From: Candidatus Firestoneibacteriota bacterium
GTDB taxonomy: Bacteria > JACRDZ01
NCBI GenBank assembly: GCA_016212735.1
Contig: JACRDZ010000260.1
Span: 1-5,675 of the forward strand
DNA: 5,675 nucleotides
Reading direction: 5' to 3'
Positions 1 through 5,675 of this stretch are shown here, piece after piece (within the stretch, counting starts at the first letter, position 1; every line of letters starts with the position of its first letter). The translations under genes were made by a program, and so were the position numbers. The notes below the pieces were generated by a model. It was not told the DNA's origin and ran no database searches. It was given only the letters and a program-made list of their open reading frames with translations.

Positions 1-34
1 AAATTAATTTTAATTTTATAAAAAATAAGACCGC

Positions 35-50
35 AAAATATCAATATTTT
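35..50. repeat. AT-rich inverted repeat upstream of the sigma-54 promoter
   Basis: AAAATAT and ATATTTT form perfect 7-bp arms around a CA spacer. The centre lies about 84 bp upstream of the transcription start predicted from the sigma-54 promoter. That is a usual distance for the upstream activating site of a sigma-54 enhancer-binding protein, and no other good dyad is visible between the window edge and the promoter. The surroundings are so A/T-rich that chance is a fair explanation, and it could instead be the tail of a terminator from a gene outside the window. The assignment is inference. Confidence 0.2.
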
Positions 51-98
51 CCCTCATTATATCTTTTCTTGAGCATATGTTAAAATTTCAATAAAAAG

Positions 99-115
99 TT
101 GGCATCTAATTTGCC
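99..115 (+). promoter_or_regulatory. sigma-54 (RpoN) -24/-12 promoter
   Basis: The sequence TTGGCATCTAATTTGCC matches the sigma-54 consensus TTGGCAC-G-N4-TTGC-W. The invariant GG (101-102) and GC (113-114) have the required spacing, and the TTGGCA and TTGC blocks are complete. Only the C and G after TTGGCA and the final W differ. Transcription should begin about 12 bases after the GC, near position 126. This is just upstream of the GGGG ribosome-binding sequence of the small leader ORF and about 67 bases before the lipoprotein ATG. A sigma-54 promoter implies control by an ATP-dependent enhancer-binding protein, which is not encoded in this window. Confidence 0.72.
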
Positions 116-139
116 TTTAAATCAAAAAAGGGGATAAAA

Positions 140-196
140 ATGAACCACAGAGGCCACAGAGATTTACTCTGTATTCTCAAAAAGGAGGGTATATGA
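140..196 (+). CDS. possible 18-codon leader peptide overlapping the lipoprotein gene
   Basis: ATG at 140 opens an 18-codon frame (MNHRGHRDLLCILKKEGI) that ends in TGA at 194-196. That stop overlaps the lipoprotein start as ATGA. The A-rich GGGG run at 130-133 lies six bases before the ATG and could serve as a ribosome-binding site. The frame lies wholly downstream of the start predicted for the sigma-54 promoter. The ORF therefore has the form of a translationally coupled leader. Against this, its first half is the CCACAGAG repeat, which resembles short repeats scattered in many environmental bacterial genomes, and the frame is short enough to be open by chance. No homologue or function is recognised. 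Confidence 0.3.
   Translation: MNHRGHRDLLCILKKEGI
145..172 (+). repeat. CCACAGAG tandem repeat with stem-loop in the leader
   Basis: CCACAGAG occurs at 145-152 and again at 154-161, separated by one G. The second copy is followed by a loop ATTTA and the complement CTCTGT (167-172), giving a perfect 6-bp stem with a 5-base loop at 156-172. The first copy can pair with the same CTCTGT, so two mutually exclusive hairpins are possible. The structure ends 10 bases before the lipoprotein Shine-Dalgarno sequence and has no T-run after it, so it is not a terminator. Repeats of the ACCACAGAG type are known to me as dispersed sequences in environmental genomes. Whether this one is multi-copy here cannot be seen. 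Confidence 0.5.
183..188 (+). promoter_or_regulatory. Shine-Dalgarno of the lipoprotein gene
   Basis: A perfect AGGAGG sits four bases before the ATG at 193. The spacing is a little short but acceptable. It supports M1 rather than the in-frame Met8 (214), which has no comparable site, and M1 also gives a normal basic signal-peptide start. Confidence 0.8.
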
Positions 197-2184
197 AAAA
201 AACAAATTATTCCATGTTTGAAAAAATTTTATTAATAAAGTTGAGTGTTCTCTGTATTTTTATTTTTAGTTGTGGCAAAAAAAGCAGTAAAAATTCTCAA
301 ATACAAAAAAATATACAAACCAAAATTGCTCCGATAAAAATATTTATAAAGTGGCCTTATGAATTAAATAATACAAAACAAGCACAAGCTCAATACTACA
401 GAATACCTCTTTCTTCTCGCAGTATTAAAATTACTATAACTGGGCCTAATATTAAAAATTCTATTGAATCAACCATTAATAAAGAAAACAATAATATCAG
501 TGAATTAAGTATGGAAATTCCTGTTGGGCTGACTTATTTTGAAGTTACTGCATTTGAAGGAGAAAATGCATCTAGCAAAAAATTTGCCAATGGTGAGGTG
601 GTTTATAATATATTACCTGATATTATTAATGAGATTAAAATATCTCTTAAAGGGATTCCTGATTCAATATCTATTTCCCCTGACTATATGCAGATGAAAA
701 CTAATGAAAAATATCAATTAATAGCAAATGTCTATGATGTTGATGGCTTTGCATTGCCTGAAGAAAAAATAATATGGGAAATCGAAAATAATACAATTGC
801 AAAAATAGATAGTACAGGTATGGTTACAGGATTAAAAGATGGATCAACTTATATAAATGCAACTGCAAAAGAAATTAAAGCAAAAGCTTATATACAGATA
901 ACAGATCTTACCCAACCGCAAAATATTTCTGTTTTACCAGGCAATAAACAAATAACGTTAAAATGGAGTGAGGCAAAATCTGCTATATCTTATTCTATTT
1001 ACTACTCTTTTGATTCTACTAATTTTTCTCTAAATAAAATCTTTCTTAAAGAAACTTATGACACAATGTTTATACATACAAACTTGGAAAACGGTAAAAC
1101 ATATTTCTATGAAATAAATGCTATTAATCAGAAATTATCTGAAAGTTCAAATATCATATCTGCATGCCCTACAGACACATTCCTTTATATTACCTGTGAA
1201 AAATCACTGCAGGAATTTGCTGTTGATAAAAATACAGGGAATCTATTTAAAATTGCAGATACGCAAATATATACAAAAACTGATTCAAAAACAGATAAGA
1301 ATATGGCATTAAGTTATAGCAAAAAAATGCTTTATGTTTTATCCTGTTATAACAGTGGAATAATTTATCAATTTTCAATTGATGAAATTTCAGGTAAACT
1401 TAATAAAATTGCAGAGATAGAAACAGGGACACAGCAAAAAAACATTAAAATAGATCCTGAAGAAAAATCATTATATATTGCAAATTATGATGATAATACT
1501 GTATCAAATTACGATATTCTTGATAATGGTGATTTAGCATGGAAATATAATCTTGGAAAATTTTATGGCCCAAATGCAATAGCAATCCATCCTTTGAACT
1601 ACTTTCTGTTTATTGCAAACTATAAAAGCGACGGAGGTAAATATTATCTTTACAAATATAATTTGCAAGATACTCCTATATATAAAGATAAAATGTCTGT
1701 AGTTAAAAATATAACTTCCATGTTATTCTCTCCAAACGGGGACTTCATTTATATGCTTAGTGATACAGAAAATCGGATTGATACATATTCTGTTAAAAAA
1801 GATGGTAATATTATATTATTTGACTCTTCATCTGCCGGATATAAGCCAGGTTGTCTGACAGGTACTCCTCAAGGTAAATTTATGTATTCTGCCAGTTACA
1901 GCAGTGACTATATTGTATCTTATAAAATTGATGAAGAAACAGGGATTCCTTATCAAAATGAAATTGTAAAATGCGGTAGTGGACCGCAGGATATAATAAT
2001 TAATCCAGAAAACGATTTTCTTTATGTTGCAAATTCTAAAGAAAATACTGTTTCTATCTATAAAATTAATCCTCTTAATGGAACGTTAACATTTTTAAAT
2101 AAAGTTGAAACTCTTGAAAATCCAAATGGTTTATGTTTATTTTCACCAATACAAACAGGACAAGTTGAAATAGAAATTGAGTGA
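193..2184 (+). CDS. exported lipoprotein with Big_2, FN3 and seven-bladed beta-propeller domains
   Basis: This 663-residue protein starts with a basic and hydrophobic signal sequence and a lipobox IFSC, with acylation expected at Cys27. Gly28 gives no inner-membrane retention signal, so an outer-membrane or surface location is likely. Residues about 45-153 are a beta-rich region of the kind that precedes Ig-like domains. Residues about 155-236 are a Big_2 bacterial Ig-like domain (IDSTGMVTGLKDG motif). Residues about 241-325 are a fibronectin type III domain (ITLKW, ENGKTYFYEINAIN). Residues about 329-651 form a beta-propeller of the lactonase/YVTN type. Seven blade signatures are visible, near 331, 379, 425, 469, 516, 561 and 607, for example KSLYIANYDDNTV and DFLYVANSKENTVSIYKI, with loops such as DEISGKL and NPLNGTL. 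Such modular proteins usually mediate adhesion or ligand binding. The similarity to 6-phosphogluconolactonase-type propellers does not show enzyme activity, and no catalytic residues can be assigned. The gene stands alone, under a sigma-54 promoter and convergent with lptD. Its specific role is unknown. Confidence 0.9.
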   Translation: MKKTNYSMFEKILLIKLSVLCIFIFSCGKKSSKNSQIQKNIQTKIAPIKIFIKWPYELNNTKQAQAQYYRIPLSSRSIKITITGPNIKNSIESTINKENNNISELSMEIPVGLTYFEVTAFEGENASSKKFANGEVVYNILPDIINEIKISLKGIPDSISISPDYMQMKTNEKYQLIANVYDVDGFALPEEKIIWEIENNTIAKIDSTGMVTGLKDGSTYINATAKEIKAKAYIQITDLTQPQNISVLPGNKQITLKWSEAKSAISYSIYYSFDSTNFSLNKIFLKETYDTMFIHTNLENGKTYFYEINAINQKLSESSNIISACPTDTFLYITCEKSLQEFAVDKNTGNLFKIADTQIYTKTDSKTDKNMALSYSKKMLYVLSCYNSGIIYQFSIDEISGKLNKIAEIETGTQQKNIKIDPEEKSLYIANYDDNTVSNYDILDNGDLAWKYNLGKFYGPNAIAIHPLNYFLFIANYKSDGGKYYLYKYNLQDTPIYKDKMSVVKNITSMLFSPNGDFIYMLSDTENRIDTYSVKKDGNIILFDSSSAGYKPGCLTGTPQGKFMYSASYSSDYIVSYKIDEETGIPYQNEIVKCGSGPQDIIINPENDFLYVANSKENTVSIYKINPLNGTLTFLNKVETLENPNGLCLFSPIQTGQVEIEIE

Positions 2185-2213
2185 TTTTAAAATTGTTCAA
2201 TATTGCCCTTTTT
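2185..2213. other. 29-bp gap between convergent genes
   Basis: The lipoprotein gene and lptD end tail to tail here. The gap contains a run of seven T (2209-2215, reaching into the lptD stop codon) after GCCC, and an ATTTTAAAAT palindrome just after the lipoprotein stop. No GC-rich stem precedes the T-run, so I do not call an intrinsic terminator. Weak AT-rich termination or Rho dependence would have to separate the two transcripts. Confidence 0.4.
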
Positions 2214-4433
2214 TTATTTAAAATTATAAAATGTTGAATAAGTAGAACGAGGCTCTTTTATTTCTATTTTCTGGCCTGGGAAAGCTTTAAGTCTAAAATT
2301 AATCCAGAATTCTTGAACCATAGTATCTTCATATATATTTTTTATACTGAAATGAACCTCCCAGCAATGAAGGTCACGTATAAATTCAATACTCTGTTGT
2401 TCTCGCTTAAAATCCTTTCCGTAAAATCTTTTATAAATATCGTTGTTCCTGAAATAATCTCTGAACACTATCATCCATTTTTTGCTGAATTCAAACTGTA
2501 AATCTCCAGTAATTGAAGCATAACTATTGGTACTTCTTAATAATGGCAATCCTGGGAGTGATGGCTCTGTTTCATCAATATAAATATGGTAATATCTTGA
2601 ATTAAAACCAATTTTGCTGTTCTCTGTTAGTTTATATTTAAGTTCAATATAAGTATCATTAAGTTTAAATTTTTCTTTATGAATTCCCTGATATTTAGCT
2701 TCATATTTGTCATTTTCATCTGCATATATATCCCAACGCGATTCATTGCCAATTTTTAAATTGTTATTTGGTTCAAATTGTAAAAATGATGCAATGTCTC
2801 TGAATTTCGTACGGTATTCAGGGATTTCTTCTCTTTCTCTTTTTCGCAGTTCATAACTTGTTTCAATAGAGAGTTTAAGTTCTTCTTCTGAAGTCTCCAA
2901 AGAGATAATATCTTTAATTTCATTTTTAACTATACCATTATAAATAGTATATCCTGTGCCAGTTAATTCATCAAGCTGACGTGTATAATCATGAATCAAT
3001 TCGTTTCTTAGATAACTTGTTATGTCCAGAGTCAATCTTAATTGAGTATCATAACTCCCGTAATTGCGATCTTTTAGATTTACAGGGTCATGATTTGAAT
3101 ACCAATTTTGTATATATCTTACAGTTGGAGAAAGAGAAGTTCTGGGTAATAAATTAAAGCTTGTCATAAGAGACTGTGAAACATAAGCATTACGATAAAA
3201 ATAATCTGTAGCTTCTATTCCTGTTGAGTCATTTTTATAGTGTTTCTGAAAACGATAAGAATATAAAATATCAGGTTTATAATAAATTGACTGATTTAGT
3301 ATTTCACCTATTGGTTTTTTAATAAAATCAAGTTTAATTTCTGGTATTGCCTTGGTATTTTCAACATATTCCTTTAAGCTGTCATCCCATGTATTAACAT
3401 CCTGTCTTAAAGCAGAAATCGTATAAGTATCTTCTGATTTGATTAAAGAAAAATTAACATCCTCATTTAAATATCTTACTGGAACATTTTCATAATCCAA
3501 TTCAAAATCAGGATCACTTAGTCTCTTATAACTAACTTTTACAGTAAGTTTTGGTATAATTTCATGACTTATATAAATTTGAGATTTCCACCTGTTTAAA
3601 GGATCTACACCATAAGGATTATAATAACGTCCTTTTGAAGTATCAAAATAAATAGCTCTTTCATCATTACTATAGAAATAGAAAGACCCACGCTTGTTTT
3701 CATCTACATAATAATTATATTTAATACCTTTACCATAACCTCGCCGTTCCCATAAATCAAAAAGAAATGAACCATATGTATATGGAGGAGTTGTAAAATG
3801 TAAAGCTGTTTTTGCCCACCAGCCGTATTTGGAATTATAACCTGGTAAAAAATAAAATGGAGTATATTTTAACAAATATACATATACAGGAGAATATAAT
3901 ACAGGAACCTGTCCAACATGAAAAAATACATTATGAGCAATTATCTTATCATTTAAATATATTATCATTTTATTAGCTTCGAAATTATAGTGAGGGTCTT
4001 CATTGTCACACGTAGTCATAATGATAGGGGTTTCTGTCTTGAAAGTTTTTTTATCAGTTTTATAAACTTTTGCAGTTTTAAAATGCCATGGGGTAGAGTA
4101 AATAATACTTTCTTCTGCTATACTTGTCCCATCTTTTACATTATATATTATTTTATTACCTTTAAATACTGTCCCTTTCTCTTCAAAAATGACATTACCT
4201 GTAGCAATAATTTTACTGCTATCAAGATTATATTCAACTTCATCCGCAGAAAGTTTTTTTAAGCTCTGTATTATATGTACATTCCCTTTGCCAAAAACAG
4301 TATTTTGAGATGAAACATATTCAAGATAATCTCCGGTAATAGTTATAGGATTGGTTTCTTCTGTCAGACTTTTTGATGAATATAGAAATATATTTAATAA
4401 TACCAAAAATATATAGATTTTGATTTTTTTCAT
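2214..4433 (-). CDS. lptD: LPS-assembly outer-membrane protein LptD (OstA/Imp)
   Basis: LptD is the outer-membrane beta-barrel that, with the lipoprotein LptE, receives lipopolysaccharide from the periplasmic LptA bridge and inserts it into the outer leaflet. The 739-residue product (E. coli LptD is 784) begins with a signal peptide (MKKIKIYIFLVLLNIFLYSS, cleavage about residues 20-24). An OstA/LptA-like beta-jellyroll follows at about 28-140, with repeated strands such as ITGDYLEYV, FGKGNVHI and IATGNVIF. The junction motif MTTCDNEDPHYNFEANKM (139-156) is typical of LptD. The rest is a barrel with alternating aromatic strands, including GWWAKTALHF and GYGKGIKYNYYVDE, and ends near RDLHCWEV (686-693) and LKAFPG. 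Its only cysteines are Cys142 and Cys690, which fit the conserved inter-domain disulfide. The start is chosen because it gives the signal peptide. It has no Shine-Dalgarno sequence. It lies downstream of folC in the same orientation, separated by a palindromic element that ends 14 bp before the ATG. Confidence 0.93.
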   Translation of the reverse strand: MKKIKIYIFLVLLNIFLYSSKSLTEETNPITITGDYLEYVSSQNTVFGKGNVHIIQSLKKLSADEVEYNLDSSKIIATGNVIFEEKGTVFKGNKIIYNVKDGTSIAEESIIYSTPWHFKTAKVYKTDKKTFKTETPIIMTTCDNEDPHYNFEANKMIIYLNDKIIAHNVFFHVGQVPVLYSPVYVYLLKYTPFYFLPGYNSKYGWWAKTALHFTTPPYTYGSFLFDLWERRGYGKGIKYNYYVDENKRGSFYFYSNDERAIYFDTSKGRYYNPYGVDPLNRWKSQIYISHEIIPKLTVKVSYKRLSDPDFELDYENVPVRYLNEDVNFSLIKSEDTYTISALRQDVNTWDDSLKEYVENTKAIPEIKLDFIKKPIGEILNQSIYYKPDILYSYRFQKHYKNDSTGIEATDYFYRNAYVSQSLMTSFNLLPRTSLSPTVRYIQNWYSNHDPVNLKDRNYGSYDTQLRLTLDITSYLRNELIHDYTRQLDELTGTGYTIYNGIVKNEIKDIISLETSEEELKLSIETSYELRKREREEIPEYRTKFRDIASFLQFEPNNNLKIGNESRWDIYADENDKYEAKYQGIHKEKFKLNDTYIELKYKLTENSKIGFNSRYYHIYIDETEPSLPGLPLLRSTNSYASITGDLQFEFSKKWMIVFRDYFRNNDIYKRFYGKDFKREQQSIEFIRDLHCWEVHFSIKNIYEDTMVQEFWINFRLKAFPGQKIEIKEPRSTYSTFYNFK

Positions 4434-4447
4434 AATTTATTTTTTTC

Positions 4448-4478
4448 ATAGGGGTTGTGACGAAATAACTTACGCATT
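4448..4478 (+). repeat. left terminal inverted repeat of the palindromic element
   Basis: These 31 bases pair with 4605-4635 at 26 positions. The longest uninterrupted match is ACGAAATAA. The end lies 14 bp before the lptD start codon, so any lptD transcript initiated upstream carries the whole foldback. Confidence 0.75.
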
Positions 4479-4532
4479 CAGGCGCTCAGATTCTGGTCAG
4501 ATTTGGCTGATCCGATTGAGCAAAATCTGAGG

Positions 4533-4549
4533 CGTAGCACATAGCTACG
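4533..4549. repeat. central hairpin of the palindromic element
   Basis: CGTAGC and GCTACG form a perfect 6-bp stem around ACATA. A 6-base internal mismatch separates it from a second perfect stem, GCAAAAT (4520-4526) with ATTTTGC (4556-4562). All pairs share the same centre of symmetry as the terminal repeats. No T-run follows on either strand, so it does not look like an intrinsic terminator. Confidence 0.6.
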
Positions 4550-4604
4550 TTGAATATTTTGCGATTGAGGATCGGACAAAGATGACCTGAAGATGAGATG
4601 CATC

Positions 4605-4635
4605 AATGTGTAAATTATTTCGTTATAGCCCCTAT
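4605..4635 (-). repeat. right terminal inverted repeat, containing the folC stop codon
   Basis: This is the partner of the left repeat. Read on the minus strand it begins ATAGGGG. The TAG at 4634-4632 is in frame with folC and ends it, so the current folC stop codon belongs to the element rather than to the ancestral gene. Confidence 0.75.
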
Positions 4636-5675
4636 AATCGTTTTAAAATACTTATGGCTTCTCCTACTATAAATAAAGAGCCAGAAATACATATCAAATC
4701 ATTTTGCCCAGCTTTAGTTCTAGCATAGTTTATGCTTTCTGTCATTGTAGGAAAAACTTTAATGTTATTTGAATATTTTTCTGCAATTGTGTACAGTTCA
4801 TAAGGATTTGATGCTCTTTCATAGGAAATCGTTGTCAGAATGATCTCATATGCTGATTGACATAGATTCTTGAGAATTTTCTCTTTATCCTTATCTTTCA
4901 TAATACCGATTATCATATAGATACGTTTATCTGAAAAATATTTCTTAAGATTATTATTTAATATCTCTGCTCCATCCGGATTATGTGCTCCATCAAGCAA
5001 AATATACGGATTTTTTGAAACCAGTTCCATGCGTCCTGTCCAATAGGCATTAAGAAGCCCTTTGTAAATACATTCGTCATTTAAATCAATTAGTTTAGCC
5101 TGTGCTAAAAGTTCAATACTACAAATAGCAAGTGAAGAATTAAAAATCTGATGTTCTCCTATCATAGAAATCGACAAATTTTTCCAATGTTTGTTTACTC
5201 CATTATAATCAAAGTCACTTCTTTCAATTGTCAGTGAATTTATTTTTGAGCTAAAATCTCTGTTATAAATGAATAATTCAGCATTTTTTTCTTTACATAT
5301 ATTAATAATAACATCCTGTGCTTCTTTTACTGATACTCCTGTTACTACTGGAATAGATGGTTTTATTATTCCAGCTTTTTCCATTGCGATTTTACTGTAT
5401 GTATCTCCCAGTATATCTGTATGCTCTAATCCAATAGAAGTAATTATACATAATTCAGGTGTTATGACATTTGTTGCATCCAGCCGTCCACCCATACCAA
5501 CCTCTATTAAAGCAAAATCAAGTTTCTGGAGAGAGAAGTATTGAAATGCAATAGCTGTTGTTATCTCAAAATATGTAGGATGAGTTTCATCTTTATCAGG
5601 CATTTTATCTATTATATCAATAATGTGATTGGTAAGCTCTATAACCTTTTCTTCTTTTATTTTAACTCCATCAAA
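4632..5675 (-). CDS. folC: folylpolyglutamate synthase / dihydrofolate synthase FolC, N-terminus beyond the window
   Basis: FolC ligates glutamate to dihydropteroate and/or to folates with ATP, making or retaining cellular folate cofactors in the cytoplasm. The visible 347 residues are open to the window edge. A Met at 5603 is internal, because the 24 residues before it (FDGVKIKEEKVIEL...) match the normal family sequence before the PTYFE region. About 70-90 N-terminal residues with the GTNGKGS P-loop are therefore outside. Landmarks, numbered from the first visible residue, are TYFEITTAIAF (34-44), EVGMGGRLDATNV (58-70), GLEHTDILG (82-90) with the metal-binding His, EKAGIIK (99-105) with the Lys usually carbamylated, WTGRMELV (212-219), and DGAHNPDG (228-235) of the C-terminal domain. 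The C-terminus GSLFIVGEAISILKRL is near the usual family end. Whether the enzyme is bifunctional cannot be decided. It precedes lptD on the same strand, with the palindromic element between them. Confidence 0.93.
   Translation of the reverse strand, partial: FDGVKIKEEKVIELTNHIIDIIDKMPDKDETHPTYFEITTAIAFQYFSLQKLDFALIEVGMGGRLDATNVITPELCIITSIGLEHTDILGDTYSKIAMEKAGIIKPSIPVVTGVSVKEAQDVIINICKEKNAELFIYNRDFSSKINSLTIERSDFDYNGVNKHWKNLSISMIGEHQIFNSSLAICSIELLAQAKLIDLNDECIYKGLLNAYWTGRMELVSKNPYILLDGAHNPDGAEILNNNLKKYFSDKRIYMIIGIMKDKDKEKILKNLCQSAYEIILTTISYERASNPYELYTIAEKYSNNIKVFPTMTESINYARTKAGQNDLICISGSLFIVGEAISILKRL

Larger units (their letters stand above)
4448..4635. mobile_element. 188-bp full-length palindromic element, MITE-like
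   Basis: The whole segment is an imperfect palindrome centred near 4541. The outer 31 bases of each end match at 26 of 31 positions when one is reverse-complemented (ATAGGGG at the left, CCCCTAT at the right). The next 35 or so match at about 25. Closer in are GATCC/GGATC, GCAAAAT/ATTTTGC and a 6-bp CGTAGC/GCTACG hairpin at the tip. GC content is 42% by count, clearly above the flanking genes. It has no coding capacity. The ends can be read as GGGG...CCCC flanked by TA on both sides. A TA duplication would suit mobilisation in trans by an IS630/Tc1-mariner-type transposase, but because the ends read ATA/TAT the exact boundary is ambiguous by one or two bases. It lies between folC and lptD, and its right end supplies the folC stop codon. 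Alternatives are a non-mobile REP/ERIC-like palindrome or a structured RNA element. Confidence 0.68.

Noticed and set aside
69..97. Possible sigma-70 promoter, TTGAGC and TAAAAA with 17-bp spacing
   Set aside because: Each box matches only four of six bases in a very A/T-rich stretch, whereas the adjacent sigma-54 site is nearly complete.
329..2184. Lipoprotein as a true 6-phosphogluconolactonase
   Set aside because: Only the propeller repeat pattern is shared; the protein is exported and carries Ig-like and FN3 modules, which point to binding rather than cytoplasmic sugar metabolism.
2192..2237. Intrinsic terminator between the convergent genes
   Set aside because: A 9-bp stem TTCAATATT/AATGTTGAA can be drawn, but it has a wobble pair, about 25 bases of loop and the T-run inside the loop rather than after the stem.
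3990..4262. Open frame on the strand opposite lptD
   Set aside because: It lies wholly antisense to the well-supported LptD jellyroll coding sequence and has no ribosome-binding site or recognisable domain. Similar antisense frames at 2313-2501 and 5269-5544, and an alternate-frame one at 1118-1312, were dismissed for the same reason.
4447..4449. Minus-strand ATG at the element edge as an alternative lptD start
   Set aside because: It is out of frame with lptD (16 bases upstream) and its product has no signal peptide or recognisable sequence.
4448..4635. Palindrome as an intrinsic terminator between folC and lptD
   Set aside because: The stem is long and imperfect, and on the minus strand the bases after it are A-rich rather than U-rich; it has the shape of a mobile element.
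5601..5603. Met codon as the folC start
   Set aside because: The frame stays open to the window edge and the 24 residues before it read as normal FolC sequence; the essential P-loop must lie further upstream.

Overview
The window is AT-rich and comes from a diderm (Gram-negative-type) bacterium. It encodes LptD, the outer-membrane lipopolysaccharide insertion protein, and an exported lipoprotein that has a convincing sigma-54 (RpoN) promoter. The strong A/T codon bias and the dispersed-repeat-like sequences would suit an uncultured, probably anaerobic lineage, but nothing here fixes the taxonomy.

Layout: 1-192 is a regulatory leader. It holds a -24/-12 sigma-54 promoter (99-115), a CCACAGAG tandem repeat with a hairpin, and an 18-codon leader ORF that overlaps the next gene by ATGA. 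193-2184 (+) encodes a secreted lipoprotein built from a beta-rich N-terminal region, a bacterial Ig-like (Big_2) domain, a fibronectin type III domain and a seven-bladed beta-propeller of the lactonase/YVTN kind. 2214-4433 (-) encodes LptD, convergent with the lipoprotein gene across a 29-bp gap. 4448-4635 is a 188-bp imperfect palindrome, more GC-rich than its surroundings, that looks like a non-autonomous foldback/MITE element. 4632-5675 (-) is the 5'-truncated (by the window edge) gene for folylpolyglutamate/dihydrofolate synthase, FolC.

folC and lptD are co-directional and probably co-transcribed (folC first). The palindrome sits exactly at their junction and supplies the present stop codon of folC. 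Removing it with one copy of a TA target duplication restores a folC frame ending in TGA that overlaps the lptD ATG as ATGA. This suggests that the element broke an ancestral translationally coupled gene pair. No Shine-Dalgarno sequence precedes lptD, consistent with former coupling.

There is no evidence for a defence system, CRISPR array, RNA gene or new enzymatic pathway. The most interesting points are the element at the folC/lptD junction and the sigma-54/leader-ORF arrangement in front of the propeller lipoprotein.
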